64,000 nucleotides of DNA from Nonomuraea sediminis (GCF_018531495.1 NZ_JAHDTI010000005.1:434001-498000), one strand, 5' to 3'. Positions 40,661-49,403 are shown, counted from the stretch's first letter. Program-made: numbers and translations. Notes: a model not told the origin generated them from the sequence alone.

Positions 40661-41832
40661 TGAAGCTGGCCGACACCGGTGTGACGGTGCGCGACGCCGA
40701 CGAGGAGGACGCGGTCGGCGGAGTCCTGCCTCGCTGGGTGGCGATGCCGGAGTCGGTGGAGGAGATCGCCGCCGTGCTGCGGGCCTGCGCCGAGGAGGAC
40801 CTGGCGGTCGTGCCCGCGGGCGGCGGCACCAAGCTGCACTGGGGCGCGCCGCCCGAGCGGTGCGACGTGCTGCTCGACCTGTGCTGCATGAACGAGGTGC
40901 TCGAGCACGCATCCGGCGACCTGGTGGTGCGCGTCCAGGCGGGCCTCACGATGGACGCGCTGGCCGAGCGGCTGGCCGCCTCGGGCCAGGAGCTGGCGCT
41001 TGACGTGCCGTTCATGGAGAACACGACCGTCGGCGGCACGCTGGCCACCGCGACCGCGGGCCCCCGCTCCTTCCGTTACGGCGGGCCGCGCGACCTGCTG
41101 ATCGGCATCACCGTCGTGCTGGCCGACGGCACCGTCGCCCGATCGGGCGGCAAGGTGGTCAAGAACGTCGCCGGCTACGACCTGGGCAAGCTCTTCACCG
41201 GCTCCTACGGCACGCTCGGCGTGATCGCCGAAGCCACGTTCCGGCTGCACCCGCTGCCCGCCGAGCGCGTGTGGATCACCGCCGAGGTGGCTGCCGAGGA
41301 CGTGCAAGGGCTCGCGGGCTCGCTGGCGGCCGCACAGGCCGAGCCGAGCGCGGTCGAGATCGACTGGCTCGACCCGCGCGGGCCCGTCACCCTGGCCGTG
41401 CTGGTCGAGGGCGCCACCGCCCGTGCCCGCGCCGACGCGCTGAACGCCCTGGTCGGGGGCGAGATCGGCGACGTGCCGCCGCCGTGGTGGGGGCTGATCG
41501 TCAACGACGACGTGCTGATCGACCTGCGCTGCCTGCCCGGCCAGGTGGGCGAGACGCTGGACGCGGTGCGCGACACCGGGCTGTCGCTGCGCGGGTCCCC
41601 CGTGACCGGGCGCTTCCACCTGGAGGCCTCGGGCGAGCCGACCAAGGACGAGCTGGCCGCGGCCGTCGCCGGGCTGCGCAAGCGGGTGGCCGTGGTCACC
41701 GTGACGGCCTCGCCGTACCAGGACATCGACCGCTACGGCGAGGTGCCGGGGCTGGCGCTGATGCGGCGCGTGAAAGAGCAGTTCGATCCCGGGCGCAGGA
41801 TGTCTCCCGGCCGTTTCGTGGGAGGGATCTGA
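40660..41832 (+). CDS. glcE: Glycolate oxidase FAD subunit GlcE
   Basis: 390 aa; its ATG shares a base with the glcD stop. FAD-binding type-4 motifs: VPAGGGTKLHWGAPP, TVGGTLATATAGP and KVVKNVAGYDLGKLFTGSYGTLGVI, the last being diagnostic for GlcE. The shorter C-terminal domain lacks the GlcD metal motif, as usual. It ends with RVKEQFDPGRRMSPGRFVGG. Confidence 0.9.
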   Translation: MKLADTGVTVRDADEEDAVGGVLPRWVAMPESVEEIAAVLRACAEEDLAVVPAGGGTKLHWGAPPERCDVLLDLCCMNEVLEHASGDLVVRVQAGLTMDALAERLAASGQELALDVPFMENTTVGGTLATATAGPRSFRYGGPRDLLIGITVVLADGTVARSGGKVVKNVAGYDLGKLFTGSYGTLGVIAEATFRLHPLPAERVWITAEVAAEDVQGLAGSLAAAQAEPSAVEIDWLDPRGPVTLAVLVEGATARARADALNALVGGEIGDVPPPWWGLIVNDDVLIDLRCLPGQVGETLDAVRDTGLSLRGSPVTGRFHLEASGEPTKDELAAAVAGLRKRVAVVTVTASPYQDIDRYGEVPGLALMRRVKEQFDPGRRMSPGRFVGGI

Positions 41833-41907
41833 CGTGGAGCGGCGAGCCGGCCCGGAGAGAGCGAGCCGGGGTTGCGATGCCAACGGAGGGCCGAAGGGAG
41901 CGCGACC

Positions 41908-43131
41908 ATGGGCACAGACCCGGAGCTGATCGACGACTGCGTGCACTGCGGGTTCTGCCTGCCCACGTGCCCGACCTATGTGCTTTGGGGCGAGGAGATG
42001 GACTCGCCGCGCGGGCGGATCCACCTGATGAAGCAGCACGTGGAGGGCACGCCCGTCACACCCGCGATGGCCGGGCACTTCGACGCCTGCCTGGGGTGCA
42101 TGGCGTGCGTGACCGCCTGCCCGTCGGGCGTGCGCTACGACCGGCTGATCGAGCAGACGCGGGCCGAGGTGGAGCGGGTCCACGAGCGGGATCCGCAGGA
42201 GCGGGCCGTGCGCGGGATCGTCTTCAGCCTGTTCCCCTACCCGCGGCGGCTGCGGCTGCTGCGGCCGGGGATGGGGCTGGCGGCGCGGCTGGCGCCGTTC
42301 CTGGAGCGGGTGCACCCGAGCCTGGGGGCGATGGTCGCGCTGGCGCCCGAGGTCGAGCGCAGGCAGCGGCTCCCGCGGCGGGTCAGGGCGCGCGGGCCGC
42401 GGCGCGCGGTGGTGGGCATGCTCCTCGGGTGCGTGCAGCGGGAGTTCTTCCCGCAGGTGAACGCGGCCACGGCGCGGGTGCTCGCGCTCGAGGGGTGCGA
42501 CGTGGTGATCCCGCCGGGGCAGGGCTGCTGCGGGGCGCTCAGCGTGCACTCCGGGCGCGCCGACCAGGCCAGACGGCTGGCCAAGCGGACGATCAGGACG
42601 TTCGAGCGGGCCGGGGTGTCGGTGGTGGTGGTCAACGCCGCCGGGTGCGGGTCGTCGATGAAGGAGTACGCCGACCTGCTGACCGGTGAGTGGGCGCACA
42701 GGGCGCGGCGGATCAGGGTCGTCGACCTCGCCGAGTGGCTGGTCGAGCTGGGGCCGGTGGCCGAGCGGCATCCGCTGCCGGTGACGGTGGCCTATCACGA
42801 CGCCTGCCACCTGGCGCACGCCCAGGGGATCAGGAGCCAGCCGCGCGAGCTGCTGTCCGGGATCCCCGGGCTGGTGCTGAAGGAGGTGCCCGAGGCCGCG
42901 ATCTGCTGCGGGTCGGCGGGCACGTACAACATCTTCCAGCCCGAGGCCGCGCGTGACCTGGGTGATCGCAAGGCCAAGTCGGTCGCCTCGACCGGGGCCG
43001 AGCTGCTGGTGTCGGCCAATCCCGGGTGCACGATGCAGATCGCCTCGGCGATGCGCCGGGCCGGGGGCGAGATCAGGGTCGCCCACACGGCCGAGGTCCT
43101 GGACGCCTCACTGCGCGGGGTCGGCCTGTGA
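41908..43131 (+). CDS. glcF: Glycolate oxidase iron-sulfur subunit GlcF
   Basis: 407 aa from ATG 41908, preceded by GAAGGGAG; an ATG at 41872 is less likely. Two 4Fe-4S motifs: CVHCGFCLPTCP and CLGCMACVTACP. The C-terminal half has two CCG-type cysteine domains (GQGCCGALSVHSG and AICCGSAGTYN), which bind further clusters or quinone-side redox centres. The protein conveys electrons from GlcDE to quinone. Confidence 0.92.
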   Translation: MGTDPELIDDCVHCGFCLPTCPTYVLWGEEMDSPRGRIHLMKQHVEGTPVTPAMAGHFDACLGCMACVTACPSGVRYDRLIEQTRAEVERVHERDPQERAVRGIVFSLFPYPRRLRLLRPGMGLAARLAPFLERVHPSLGAMVALAPEVERRQRLPRRVRARGPRRAVVGMLLGCVQREFFPQVNAATARVLALEGCDVVIPPGQGCCGALSVHSGRADQARRLAKRTIRTFERAGVSVVVVNAAGCGSSMKEYADLLTGEWAHRARRIRVVDLAEWLVELGPVAERHPLPVTVAYHDACHLAHAQGIRSQPRELLSGIPGLVLKEVPEAAICCGSAGTYNIFQPEAARDLGDRKAKSVASTGAELLVSANPGCTMQIASAMRRAGGEIRVAHTAEVLDASLRGVGL

Positions 43132-43163
43132 ACCGCGTCGGAACTCGAGGGGTCGGCCTGTGA
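43117..43163 (+). repeat. 15-bp duplication at the glcF stop
   Basis: GGGGTCGGCCTGTGA, containing the glcF stop codon, occurs at 43117-43131 and again at 43149-43163. It marks a small local duplication in the spacer before the iclR gene. Confidence 0.8.
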
Positions 43164-43221
43164 GCGAGCGAACCATCAGATGCAACAGCGTTTCGCTCAC
43201 GCCCGCTCCGAAGGAGTGCGC

Positions 43222-43974
43222 ATGAGCGTGCAGTCGGTTGATCGGGCGCTCGACGTGCTCGAGGCGCTGGCCGAGCACGGGGGCGAGGCCGGGTTGTCGG
43301 AGATCGCCGCCCGCACCGGCCTGCCGTACGGGACCATTCACCGGCTGCTGCGGACGCTGCTCACGCGCGGGTACGTGCGGCAGGAGTCCGACCGGCGCTA
43401 CGCGCTTGGCGGCGGGCTGGTCCGGCTGGGCGGGATCGCCGAGCGGATGGTCGGGGTGTGGGCGCAGCCGTACCTGGCGCGGATGGTGGAGCTGTCGGGC
43501 GAGACGGCGAACCTGGCGGTGCTCGAGGGCGACTTCATCGTCTACGTGGCGCAGGTGCCCTCGCCGCGCAGGCTGCGGATGTTCGCCGAGGTGGGGCGCC
43601 GGGTGCTGCCGCACAGCACGGCGGTGGGCAAGGTGCTGCTCGCCGACCGTCCCGGCGCCGAGGTGCTCGCGCTCTTCGAGCGCACGGGGATGCCGCGGCG
43701 GACGGCCAACACGATCACCTCCGCGCAGGACATGCTGGCGGAGCTCGACCGGGTGCGCGTCCGCGGGTATGCGCTCGACCTGGGTGAGGAGGAGCTCGGG
43801 GTGCACTGCCTGGCGGTGCCCGTGCACGACGGCGACCGGGTGGTGGCCGCGATGTCGGTCTCGGGTCCTGCCGAGCGCATCGAAGCCCTCGACCGGGACG
43901 AACTGGCCGAGAACATGCGCAAAATCGCCACCACCTTCGGCACCGAACTCAGCCCCACGCCCCCACCCCTCTGA
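43222..43974 (+). CDS. IclR-family transcriptional regulator
   Basis: 250 aa from ATG 43222, preceded by GAAGGAG; the frame is open to 43180. N-terminal winged helix (SVDRALDVLEALAEHGGEAGL, RTGLPYGTIHRLLRTLL) and C-terminal effector domain (MVELSGETANLAVLEGDFIVYVAQV, LPHSTAVGKVLLAD, GEEELGVHCLAVPV). It follows glcF in the same direction and probably controls aceB-glcDEF in response to glyoxylate or a related acid (inference). Confidence 0.88.
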   Translation: MSVQSVDRALDVLEALAEHGGEAGLSEIAARTGLPYGTIHRLLRTLLTRGYVRQESDRRYALGGGLVRLGGIAERMVGVWAQPYLARMVELSGETANLAVLEGDFIVYVAQVPSPRRLRMFAEVGRRVLPHSTAVGKVLLADRPGAEVLALFERTGMPRRTANTITSAQDMLAELDRVRVRGYALDLGEEELGVHCLAVPVHDGDRVVAAMSVSGPAERIEALDRDELAENMRKIATTFGTELSPTPPPL

Positions 43975-43998
43975 CCAGCGCACCTCTCTCGCCTTTTC

Positions 43999-44100
43999 TC
44001 TTGTACGGCAAGCCCCCGCAACCGGCCGCCCACCGCACTTCGGCTGAGGACCCGCGACCGGCGCTTCCGGCGAGTCGGTGACGATTCCTCACCGTCACGG
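43999..44100 (+). repeat. Dispersed element copy A
   Basis: Starts at CTTGTACGGCAAG and includes GCCGCCCACCGCACTTCGGC and CGACCGGCGCTTCCGGCGAG, both identical in copy C at 58230. Copy B at 44129-44311 is its inverted partner. Confidence 0.85.
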
Positions 44101-44128
44101 CGTCCGGGGCGGTAGCCTGCCGGGTCCA

Positions 44129-44311
44129 CGTAGGCGCCGGGTCGGTGAGGAGGTGGGCGGCGGAGGTCGGCGCCCTTGTGCGGCGGGGATGGGGAAGCGC
44201 GGTGCCCGGGGCATGGGCGCCGTGGCGGCGGGGACGTGGCATCGACTCGCCGGAAGCGCCGGGCGCGGGCCCTCAGCCGGCGGGCGGCCGGTGGCGTGGC
44301 CTGCCGTACAT
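44129..44311 (-). repeat. Dispersed element copy B, inverted
   Basis: On the minus strand it reads GTACGGCAGGCCACGCC, CGGCGCTTCCGGCGAGTCGA and, further on, CCGCACAAGGGCGCC and ACCGACCCGGCGCC, in the same order as copy C. It faces copy A, so a large hairpin can form. Confidence 0.8.
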
Positions 44312-44320
44312 CCTTCCCAT

Positions 44321-44411
44321 GGGCGCGGGAAGCCTCAGAAGCCTGGGGCGCAGGAGGCCGCAGAAGCTTGGGGCGCGGGAAGCGTCAGGAGCCGGGGCGC
44401 GGAAGCTTCAA
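44321..44411. repeat. 25-bp tandem repeat, about 3.5 copies
   Basis: GGGCGC followed by (G)GGAAGCxTCAGAAGCCTG-like text starts at 44321, 44346, 44371 and 44395. It directly precedes the end of the VOC gene. Confidence 0.75.
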
Positions 44412-44422
44412 ATCCGCGGCGG

Positions 44423-45145
44423 TCAGGTGGGTGGCTGGCGGAGGGTGGAGAAGCCGGCGGCGGGGTGGCTGATGACGGCGATGCGGCCGAACGGGGAGTC
44501 GACGGGTGGGACGGGGACCGCGCCGCCGAGCGCGGTGACCGTGGCGGTGGCCTCGGCCAGGTTCGCCACGTCGAAGTAGACCATCCAGTGCGGCGGGACG
44601 CCGGCCCAGTGTTCGTCCATCTGGAGGCGCCCGCACACCGGCTCGCCCCCGGCGTGGTAGGTGATGTAGTCGATGCCGCCGGGCACCTGCCGCTGGTCGT
44701 AGCCGAACAGCGAGCCGTAGAAGGCGTCGGCCGCCTTGCCGTCGGGCGCGTTGACCTCCGCCCAGCTCACCGCCCCCGGCTCGGCCCAGGCCCCGGCGGG
44801 CCCCGGCGGCCCGGGCTCCCACAGCGCGAACGTCGCGCCGCCGGGGTCCTTGGCCAGGACGTAGCCGTTGAACGGCCCTTCCACGATCTGGCCGCCGGCC
44901 GCCTCGACCTGCGCCGCGCAGGCGGCGATGTCGGAGGTGCGCAGGTAGACGGTCCAGGCGGGCGGGTCGGACGCCTCGGCGGAGGGCGTGATCGCGCCGA
45001 TCGGGCGGTCGCCCAGGTAGGCGGCCGCCCAGCCGCCCTGGTCGCGGCACTCCCAGCCGAACAGCTCGGCGTAGAAGCGCTGGGCGCCGTCGGCGTCGCG
45101 GGTGAGGAGCTGGACCCAGCAGGGAGCCCCGTCCGGATAGCTCAT
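44423..45145 (-). CDS. VOC family protein, two glyoxalase-like domains
   Basis: 240 aa made of two vicinal-oxygen-chelate modules: residues 5-112 (WVQLLTRDADGAQRFYAELFGWE ... DPGGATFALWEP) and 125-235 (SWAEVNAPDGKAADAFYGSLFGYD ... SPFGRIAVISHPAG). Such duplicated proteins resemble hydroxylase-like or antibiotic-resistance VOC proteins; the substrate is unknown. Start at ATG 45145, 44 bases from the divergent DUF2277 gene, no clear Shine-Dalgarno. Confidence 0.8.
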   Translation of the reverse strand: MSYPDGAPCWVQLLTRDADGAQRFYAELFGWECRDQGGWAAAYLGDRPIGAITPSAEASDPPAWTVYLRTSDIAACAAQVEAAGGQIVEGPFNGYVLAKDPGGATFALWEPGPPGPAGAWAEPGAVSWAEVNAPDGKAADAFYGSLFGYDQRQVPGGIDYITYHAGGEPVCGRLQMDEHWAGVPPHWMVYFDVANLAEATATVTALGGAVPVPPVDSPFGRIAVISHPAAGFSTLRQPPT

Positions 45146-45189
45146 GGACGGAGCCTTGCACAGCCCGCCGACAAATTACCTTGGAAGGC

Positions 45190-45402
45190 ATGTGCAGAAG
45201 CATCAAGACCCTCCGCCCGCCGTACACCGACGAAGTGACGGAGGCGGACGTGCGAGCGGCCGCCCTGCAGTTCGTCAGGAAGATCTCCGGCTTCCGCGCG
45301 CCGGCCGCGCACAACGCCGAGGCCTTCGACCGAGCCGTCGAGATGATCACGAAAGCGTCAGAGGAACTCCTGGGTTCATTGCAGATCCGCGGTTCCCGTT
45401 GA
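45190..45402 (+). CDS. DUF2277 family protein
   Basis: 70 aa, ATG 45190 after GGAAGG. MCRSIKTLRPPYTDE and VRAAALQFVRKISGFRAPAAHNAEAFDRAVEMI match DUF2277, a small family of unknown function widespread in actinobacteria. A TTGACA hexamer overlaps its stop (45399-45404) and may belong to the next gene's promoter. Confidence 0.85.
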   Translation: MCRSIKTLRPPYTDEVTEADVRAAALQFVRKISGFRAPAAHNAEAFDRAVEMITKASEELLGSLQIRGSR

Positions 45403-45462
45403 CAGGTTCCCCAGGGCGGAGAAGCGTGCCGACTAAGAGGCATCGGACCCTGGGGGGCTCCC

Positions 45463-47376
45463 ATGATCAGCGGGCTTTATCAAGGTCAGGACGGCGACTC
45501 CCGGCTGGAGCTCCGAGTGGACGTGGACGGGCCGCGCCCCACCCGGCGGGTCAGCGGTGACCTGTTCTCGGTCGCGGGCTCGACCACCTCCTACGTCGGC
45601 TCGTTCGTGGCCGACTCCGCGGACATCAGGGTGGAGGGCGAGCAGGCCTGGATCGAGGGGCAGGCCGCCTTCAACCACAACGCGCAGAACACCTTCCTGG
45701 GCATCCACATCGCGCCCGAGGGCTCCGAGGCGGTCATCGACGGGCGCACCTACCCGATCGCCAAGGCCTCGCCGTTCTTCAGGAGCGTGCTGCTCGAGCA
45801 GGACTCGGTGGTGGGCACCGTACCGTTCGTGGAGTACGACACGGGGAAGCTGGCGGCGCCGACCGGCAGCCCGGCGAGGACGCTGAACGTGGCGGCCGCC
45901 TACGCCGAGGCGGGCGTGGAGATCAAGACGGTGCCGCCGCACGTCATCCCGGTCGACGGGTCGGGCACCGACCTGGCCTGGGACGACGCCGAGCTGCACC
46001 ACGCGATGGAACAGCAGTTCAGCCTGTTCACCGACGCGCCGTCGTGGCGCGTGTGGCTGCTGGTGGCCAGCAAGCACGTGGGCGGCTACCGCGGCATCAT
46101 GTTCGACTACAACGACGCGCACCAGCGCCAGGGCTCGGCCGTCTTCTACGACGCGATCAAGGGCGACTCGCCGCAGGCGCAGCGCGCCCAGCTGCGCACC
46201 TACGTGCACGAGCTCGGGCACGCCTTCAACCTGCTGCACTCCTGGCAGAAGAACCTGGCAACGCCGCCCCAGCCCCTCGGCCCGAACGGCGGCTTCGGCG
46301 ACCTGAGCTGGATGAACTACGTCCAGAACTACCTGCCCGGCGGCGAACAGGGCTACTGGGCGGCCTTCCCGTTCCAGTTCACCGACCCCGAGCTCGTCCA
46401 CATCCGGCATGGCTTCTACCGCGACGTCGCGATGGGCGCCAACGCCTTCGGCACCGGGGCCGCCGAGATCGCGCCCTTCGAGCAGCCCGTCGCCGACGAG
46501 TCGGGGCTGGCGCTGGAGCTGCGGGGCAAGGACTCCTTCGCCTTCGGCGAGCCCATCGTGGTCGAGCTGAAGCTGTCCTACACCGGCGAGCCGCGCAGCA
46601 CGCACGGCCACCTGCACCCCGACACGGAGTTCACCCAGGTCTGCATCACCCAGCCGAACGGCAGGACGGTCCTGTACCGGCCGATGATGCGCCACTGCGT
46701 GGACACCTCACCCGACATCCGGCTCGACGAGACGCATCCCGCGCTCTACCGCAGCGCCTACATCGGCCACGGCCGCGACGGGCACTACTTCCAGCAGCCC
46801 GGCGAGTACAAGGTGCGCGCCCAGTACATCGCGGCCGACGGATCACGCATCGTCTCCCCCGCACTGACCGTCCGCGTCCGCTACCCGGTCAACGCCGTCG
46901 ACCACCAGGTCGCGGAGCTCATGCTGGGCGAGGAGCAGGGCAAGCTGTTCACGCTGCTCGGCTCGGACTCGCCGACGCTGCGCGCCGGCAACGAGGCGCT
47001 CGACGAGGTCATCGACAGGTACGGCACGCATCCCCTGGCCGTCTACGCCCGCATGGTCAAGGGGCTGAACGCCGAGCGCGGGTTCAAGGCGATCACCAAG
47101 GACAAGCACCTGCGGGTGCGCCCGCCCGACCCCAAGCAGGGCGCCGAGCAGCTGTCCGCGGTGGTGGCCGAGGACGGCATCGACAACATCTCGCTCAACC
47201 TGGTCATGCGCCGCCTGGCCAGGGCCGAGGCGCGGCAGGGCGATCTGGCCAAGGCCGACGCGGTGATGGACCAGATGGTGAGCACGTTCGAGGCCAAGGG
47301 CGTCAACCCCATCGTGCTCGGCCAGATCAGGCGCCAGGCGGAGCTCACCAAGGAGGCTCTCAGCGCCGAAGTCTGA
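45463..47376 (+). CDS. Metzincin-type metalloprotease-like protein, no signal peptide
   Basis: 637 aa. Around residues 249-259 is HELGHAFNLLH, the zinc motif HExxHxxxxxH of metzincins (Asn replaces the usual Gly), followed about 45 residues later by LSWMNYVQ, which fits the Met-turn. The N-terminal ~170 residues are beta-rich and the segment after residue 340 is Ig-like. The last ~130 residues are helical, TPR-like (LVMRRLARAEARQGDLAKADAVMD). No signal peptide or membrane helix is visible, unusual for this class. Substrate unknown; a cytoplasmic or unconventional secretion role is possible. Confidence 0.7.
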   Translation: MISGLYQGQDGDSRLELRVDVDGPRPTRRVSGDLFSVAGSTTSYVGSFVADSADIRVEGEQAWIEGQAAFNHNAQNTFLGIHIAPEGSEAVIDGRTYPIAKASPFFRSVLLEQDSVVGTVPFVEYDTGKLAAPTGSPARTLNVAAAYAEAGVEIKTVPPHVIPVDGSGTDLAWDDAELHHAMEQQFSLFTDAPSWRVWLLVASKHVGGYRGIMFDYNDAHQRQGSAVFYDAIKGDSPQAQRAQLRTYVHELGHAFNLLHSWQKNLATPPQPLGPNGGFGDLSWMNYVQNYLPGGEQGYWAAFPFQFTDPELVHIRHGFYRDVAMGANAFGTGAAEIAPFEQPVADESGLALELRGKDSFAFGEPIVVELKLSYTGEPRSTHGHLHPDTEFTQVCITQPNGRTVLYRPMMRHCVDTSPDIRLDETHPALYRSAYIGHGRDGHYFQQPGEYKVRAQYIAADGSRIVSPALTVRVRYPVNAVDHQVAELMLGEEQGKLFTLLGSDSPTLRAGNEALDEVIDRYGTHPLAVYARMVKGLNAERGFKAITKDKHLRVRPPDPKQGAEQLSAVVAEDGIDNISLNLVMRRLARAEARQGDLAKADAVMDQMVSTFEAKGVNPIVLGQIRRQAELTKEALSAEV

Positions 47377-47454
47377 CGAGAACCGGATATATGGCCTTTT
47401 AGTGGCACCCGCTATACCTAGACTTTACGAAAAACGAAGTCTGGGGGTACGGCG

Positions 47455-48120
47455 GTGCGGGTGCGAGCAGTCCTGGCCGGGACGGCGGCTGCGGCGATGC
47501 TGGCCGGGTGCGGCGGGTTACAGGCGCAGAGCGGGACGAATGCGAGCAAGACCCAGCCCGCCGACGTAAGCGGGGCACGCAAGAAGCTGGACAGCCTGGC
47601 GGTGAAGGGCCGCGCCCCCAAGACGGGCTTCGAACGCGACAAGTTCGGCCCTGCCTGGTCCGACGTCGACCACAACGGCTGCGACACCCGCAACGACATC
47701 CTCAAGCGGGACCTCAAGAACGAGACGTTCAAATCGGGCACCCACGACTGCATCGTGCTGACGGGCACGCTCGACGACCCGTACTCCGGCAAGACGATCA
47801 ACTTCAAGCGCGGCAACGAGACCAGCAGCGCCATCCAGATCGACCACCTGGTGCCGCTCTCGGACGCCTGGCAGAAGGGCGCCCAGCAGTGGGACGCCGA
47901 CAAGCGCAAGCAGTTCGCCAACGACCCGCTGAACCTGCTGGCCGTCGACGGGCCGCTGAACGGCCAGAAGAGCGACTCCGACGCCGCCACCTGGCTGCCG
48001 CCCCGCAAGGGCTACCGCTGCGCCTACGTCTCGCGCCAGATAGACGTGAAGGCCAAGTACGCCCTCTGGGTCACCACGGGCGAGAAGACTGCGATGGAGG
48101 GCGTCCTGGCCTCCTGCTAG
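47455..48120 (+). CDS. Secreted lipoprotein with HNH (DUF1524) nuclease domain
   Basis: 221 aa, GTG start. Signal with lipobox LAGC (Cys19). The domain shows SDVDHNGCDTRNDIL, then IQIDHLVPLSDAWQKGA and FANDPLNLLAVDGPLNGQKSD, the DUF1524/HNH signature with the catalytic DH. It is likely an extracytoplasmic nuclease. An AGACTT/AAGTCT inverted repeat lies in the upstream spacer (about 47420-47443). It converges with the cupin gene. Confidence 0.85.
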   Translation: MRVRAVLAGTAAAAMLAGCGGLQAQSGTNASKTQPADVSGARKKLDSLAVKGRAPKTGFERDKFGPAWSDVDHNGCDTRNDILKRDLKNETFKSGTHDCIVLTGTLDDPYSGKTINFKRGNETSSAIQIDHLVPLSDAWQKGAQQWDADKRKQFANDPLNLLAVDGPLNGQKSDSDAATWLPPRKGYRCAYVSRQIDVKAKYALWVTTGEKTAMEGVLASC

Positions 48121-48145
48121 GGGTACGGCCGGCCTGCCGTACCCC
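48120..48145. terminator. Bidirectional terminator GGGGTACGGC hairpin
   Basis: GGGGTACGGC and GCCGTACCCC pair perfectly over a 6-base loop between two convergent genes; the first base is the last base of the HNH gene stop. Confidence 0.85.
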
Positions 48146-48165
48146 TCTATCGGGAGTGCGGCGGG

Positions 48166-48528
48166 TCAGGAGCGGCCGTAGGAGTCCTCGAGGCGCTCGA
48201 TGTCGTCCTCGTCGAAGTGGCCGAAGGCGATCTCCAGGATGCGCGTGGCGGGGCCCGACGAGCTCAGGCGGTGGGTCTGGCCACGGTGGATCAGGACGCG
48301 CTCGCCGACCGCGGGCTCGATGCGCCTGCCGTCCACCTCGAAGACGCAGCCGGGGTCGAGCGCCACCCACAGCTCGTCACGGTGCTCGTGCCGCTGCAGG
48401 CTGAGGGTCTGCCCCGGCGACACCTCGATGATCTTCACGGTGGACTCTTCGTTGAGCGTGAAGCGGTCGAACCCGCCCCACGGCCGCTCGTCACGGATCA
48501 CTGCGGCAAGCCGGTCGATGTCCTGCAC
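48166..48528 (-). CDS. Cupin, mannose-6-phosphate isomerase type II-like
   Basis: 120 aa, GTG start after CGGAGG. RPWGGFDRFTLNEESTVKIIEVSPGQTLSLQRHEHRDELWVAL followed by VLIHRGQTHRLSSSGPATRILEIAFG matches the C-terminal cupin domain of type II phosphomannose isomerases (parts quoted run across positions 14-108). It is a stand-alone cupin; His/Glu residues in RHEHRDELW bind the metal. It may isomerise a sugar phosphate, but other cupin functions are possible. Confidence 0.8.
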   Translation of the reverse strand: MQDIDRLAAVIRDERPWGGFDRFTLNEESTVKIIEVSPGQTLSLQRHEHRDELWVALDPGCVFEVDGRRIEPAVGERVLIHRGQTHRLSSSGPATRILEIAFGHFDEDDIERLEDSYGRS

Positions 48529-48567
48529 AATTAACCTCCGTACGGTGAAGAACGCCGGTGAAAGCTA

Positions 48568-49329
48568 TCAGGTCACCAGGAAACCGCCGTCCACGGGGAG
48601 GGTCACTCCCGTGACGTACGACGAGGCGTCACTGGCCAGGAAGACGGCGGCGGCGACCAGTTCCTCCGCTTCCCCCGAACGTCCCATGAGCACCCGCTGC
48701 TCCAGCATCCGGTCGATGTAGCCGGGCATGAACTGCTCTGTCATCTCCGAGGCGAAGAAGCCGGGTTCGAGGCAGTTGACGCGGATGCCGCGGCGGCTCG
48801 TCCACTGCTGGGCCAGGTCCCTGGTCAGGCCGATGATCGCGGCCTTGGAGGCGCTGTAGGCCGCCTGGGGCAGCCCGGCCGTGGTCTCGCCCAGGATGCT
48901 GCCGATGTTCACGATCGACGAGCCGGGGCGCATCACCCGGGCGCACGCCTGCGCCATCCAGTACGTGCCGTTCAGGTTCACGTCGATCACGCGGCGGAAC
49001 TCGTCCGGCTCCTCGCGCACCGCCGGCACCGCGGTGCCCACCCCGGCGTTGTTGATCAGCACGTCGACGGTGCCCAGCTCGGTCACGGCCGCCTCGACCA
49101 GCCTGGAGCACTCCTCGGGCGAGGTCACATCGGTCTGTACGGCGACGCAGCGCTGCCCGGTCTCCTCGACCAGCCGCCGCGTGGCCTCCAGCCCGTCAGG
49201 CCTGCGCGCCCCGATCACCACGTCGGCACCGGCCTCGGCCAGCCCCCTGGCGAACGCCACACCCAACCCGGACGAGGCCCCGGTGACGATCGCCACCCTC
49301 CCACCGAGCCCGAACCGCTCAAGCACCAC
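48568..49329 (-). CDS. Short-chain dehydrogenase/reductase
   Basis: 253 aa, classical SDR: TGASSGLG (Rossmann cofactor motif), INNAGVG, catalytic Ser in IGSILG, YSASK (Tyr-x-x-x-Lys), and C-terminal VTLPVDGGFL. Residue pattern after the second strand (GARRPDGL) favours NADPH. It acts on an unknown alcohol or ketone. Upstream of the cupin gene in the same direction, with 39 bases between them. Confidence 0.88.
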   Translation of the reverse strand: MVLERFGLGGRVAIVTGASSGLGVAFARGLAEAGADVVIGARRPDGLEATRRLVEETGQRCVAVQTDVTSPEECSRLVEAAVTELGTVDVLINNAGVGTAVPAVREEPDEFRRVIDVNLNGTYWMAQACARVMRPGSSIVNIGSILGETTAGLPQAAYSASKAAIIGLTRDLAQQWTSRRGIRVNCLEPGFFASEMTEQFMPGYIDRMLEQRVLMGRSGEAEELVAAAVFLASDASSYVTGVTLPVDGGFLVT

Positions 49330-49403
49330 CTAGGACCACCTTTCCGACGGAAACCCCCGCACGCTCCTGAGCGGCGGGGGTCCGTCACCGTGCGGTGAGT
49401 GAG

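Larger units (their letters stand above)
43975..44422. other. Non-coding region with inverted dispersed repeats
   Basis: No gene supported. It contains two inverted copies of a dispersed element (43999-44311) and a 25-bp tandem array (44321-44411), both listed separately, between the convergent iclR and VOC genes. It probably also serves as transcription terminator for both. Confidence 0.7.

Noticed and set aside
40207..43086. 959-codon leftward open frame opposite glcD-glcE-glcF
   Set aside because: Composition (His, Arg, Pro, Gly, Gln) is that of a complementary-strand shadow; the opposite strand holds three well-conserved genes.
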